Shown: positions 5,656-6,748 of the stretch, one piece after another
Numbering within the stretch: position 1 is the stretch's first letter
Layout: every line of letters starts with the position of its first letter
DNA from: Planctomycetales bacterium
GTDB taxonomy: Bacteria; Planctomycetota; Planctomycetia; Planctomycetales; Planctomycetaceae
Assembly: GCA_020050375.1 (NCBI GenBank)
Contig: JAGVKR010000147.1
Coordinates: 1-6,748 of the forward strand
DNA length: 6,748 nucleotides
Direction: 5' to 3'
Translations under genes and position numbers: made by a program
The notes under the pieces: generated by a model
The model's database searches: none
Seen by the model: only the letters and a program-made list of their open reading frames with translations
Told to the model about the DNA's origin: nothing

Positions 5656-5690
5656 ACTCCGCATTCCAAATTCCCCACTCCGCATTTAAC
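5656..5690. repeat. Short period-7 array between convergent genes
   Basis: The sequence divides into 7-base units from 5656: ACTCCGC, ATTCCAA, ATTCCCC, ACTCCGC, ATTTAAC. ACTCCGCATT recurs exactly 21 bases (three units) apart. It ends just before the stop codon of the leftward hydrolase gene. The unit differs from the AACATTC type, but the period is the same. No inverted arm is visible. Confidence 0.6.
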
Positions 5691-5692
5691 GG

Positions 5693-6748
5693 TCACGGCA
5701 CGACCGCCTGATACGTCCGCTGCTGAAACTCTTCGCGAAGCTTCAGGTGCGTCGAGGGGTAGATCTGCGACATCAGCACGCCGATCAGTTGCCGTTGCGG
5801 GTCGACCCAGAAATAGGTGTAGAACATCCCCCCCCAACCGTAGGATCCAACGGCCGAGGCATCGGCAGGACGCGCGCCAGGGCGATCGGTGACGACGCCG
5901 AGCCCGTACCCGAAGCCGTCTCCGTGATTGCCCGCTTCGACCTTCAAATCGCCGACCTGATTGGTCGTCATCAGCGCCACGGTTTCTGGCTTGAGCAACC
6001 GCGCCCCTTCCAGCTCACCACCATTGAGGAGCATCTGGGCAAAACGGCTGTAGTCGCCGATGGTCGAGCAGAGCCCCGCCCCGCCCGAGAAAAACTGGCT
6101 GCCGTCCTGCGTCGAATACGTGGCCGAATAAACGACGGGCCCGGCCCGTTGCGGCTCGTTGCCCACGCGCCGAATCGTCTTATCGTCGGCGACTGTATAC
6201 AGGGCCGAGAGCCGTCCGCGCTTGTCGGCCGGCACGACGAAAAAAGTGTCGACCATCTTGAGCGGGGCAAAAATCCGCTCACGGAAGAATTCGTCGAGCG
6301 TTTTGCCCGCCGCGACTTCCACGACTCGCCCAAGTACGTCGGTGTTGAGGCCGTACTCCCACGCCGCGCCCGGTTGATTCAAGAGGGGCGTGAGCGCCAG
6401 CCGGCGGACGTTGTCGGCCATTGTTCCCGGCGTTTCGATCAGGCCGTCCGAGACCCCGGCTTTCGCGTACAGTTCGCTCAGGTGCGGCTTTCCGAACAGC
6501 CCGTAGGTGATTCCCGAGGTGTGCGTGAGCAGGTGGTGCACCGTCACTTCGCGCTCGACGGGGACCAGCGTGTAGGGAAGCGCAGCCTTGTCGTCGCCGA
6601 CTTTCGGAACGAGCACCGTCAGATTCTTGAACTCGGGGATGTACTTCGACACCGGGTCGCTGACGCGCAGCTTTCCCTCATCGACCAGCATCAATGCCGC
6701 CACCGAGGTGATCGGCTTGGTCATCGATGCGACGCGAAAGATCGTGTC
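5693..6748 (-). CDS. Serine hydrolase, beta-lactamase class C fold, 5' partial
   Basis: Reading leftward, 351 residues are visible before the stop at 5693-5695. The frame is open to the right edge, so the N-terminus, probably with an export signal, is outside the window. The first visible residues are DTIFRVASMTKPITS: the nucleophile Ser8 and Lys11 form the SxxK motif. The ATG at 6722-6724 is the Met inside that motif and cannot be the start, since using it would delete the catalytic Ser. Other family features follow: LLTHTSGITYG, then WEYGLNTDVLGRVVE with the probable second-motif Tyr132, PLKMVDTFF, GGAGLCSTIGDYSRFAQMLL, and GWGGMFYTYFWVDP with W305-G-G in place of the KTG box. The Tyr motif without the usual YxN form, and WGG in the third motif, fit family VIII carboxylesterases and related hydrolases better than true beta-lactamases. 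The substrate is unknown; esters or peptidoglycan-like amides are possible. It converges on the rightward genes and has no evident link to them. Confidence 0.9.
   Translation of the reverse strand, partial: DTIFRVASMTKPITSVAALMLVDEGKLRVSDPVSKYIPEFKNLTVLVPKVGDDKAALPYTLVPVEREVTVHHLLTHTSGITYGLFGKPHLSELYAKAGVSDGLIETPGTMADNVRRLALTPLLNQPGAAWEYGLNTDVLGRVVEVAAGKTLDEFFRERIFAPLKMVDTFFVVPADKRGRLSALYTVADDKTIRRVGNEPQRAGPVVYSATYSTQDGSQFFSGGAGLCSTIGDYSRFAQMLLNGGELEGARLLKPETVALMTTNQVGDLKVEAGNHGDGFGYGLGVVTDRPGARPADASAVGSYGWGGMFYTYFWVDPQRQLIGVLMSQIYPSTHLKLREEFQQRTYQAVVP

Overview
The window looks like chromosomal DNA from a GC-rich bacterium, most probably a planctomycete or close PVC relative. The reasons are a Tat-exported Gfo/Idh/MocA oxidoreductase of the kind those genomes carry in many copies, a SufU-SufS pair, and long intergenic gaps filled with low-complexity, hairpin-forming sequence. 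This placement is inferred from gene style, not from a phylogenetic marker.

Layout, left to right. (1) 3-1289 (+) is the 3' part of a gene for a TPR plus long coiled-coil protein; its start lies outside the window. (2) 1339-2640 (+) encodes a Tat-signal Gfo/Idh/MocA dehydrogenase, 49 bases downstream and possibly co-transcribed. (3) 2641-3280 is a 640-base gap with no convincing gene. It holds a C7/G7 hairpin with a G-quadruplex-capable tract, a period-7 inverted repeat, and a 222-base element bounded by perfect 21-base inverted repeats. It ends with a plausible sigma-70 promoter and a leader hairpin. (4) 3281-3688 (+) is sufU, the scaffold or sulfur-acceptor protein. (5) 3689-3983 is a second repeat-rich gap with two more period-7 inverted repeats, a C11 tract and a C6/G6 hairpin. 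(6) 3984-5237 (+) is sufS, the cysteine desulfurase. (7) 5238-5692 holds a weak candidate terminator, a 48-codon ORF for a one-pass membrane peptide with a good Shine-Dalgarno sequence, and a fourth period-7 array. (8) 5693-6748 (-) is most of a serine hydrolase of the class C beta-lactamase / family VIII esterase fold. It converges on the others and runs off the right edge just upstream of its catalytic SxxK motif.

Functionally the core is sufU-sufS: SufS takes sulfur from cysteine as a persulfide, and SufU accepts it for Fe-S cluster assembly. The scaffold genes sufB, sufC and sufD are not in the window. The flanking genes are envelope or metabolic enzymes with no evident link to Fe-S assembly.

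The most unusual material is intergenic. Four arrays with different sequences share a strict 7-base period, and three of them are folded into inverted repeats. I see no defence system, CRISPR array, transposase, tRNA or rRNA, and no clear case for an undescribed multi-gene system.
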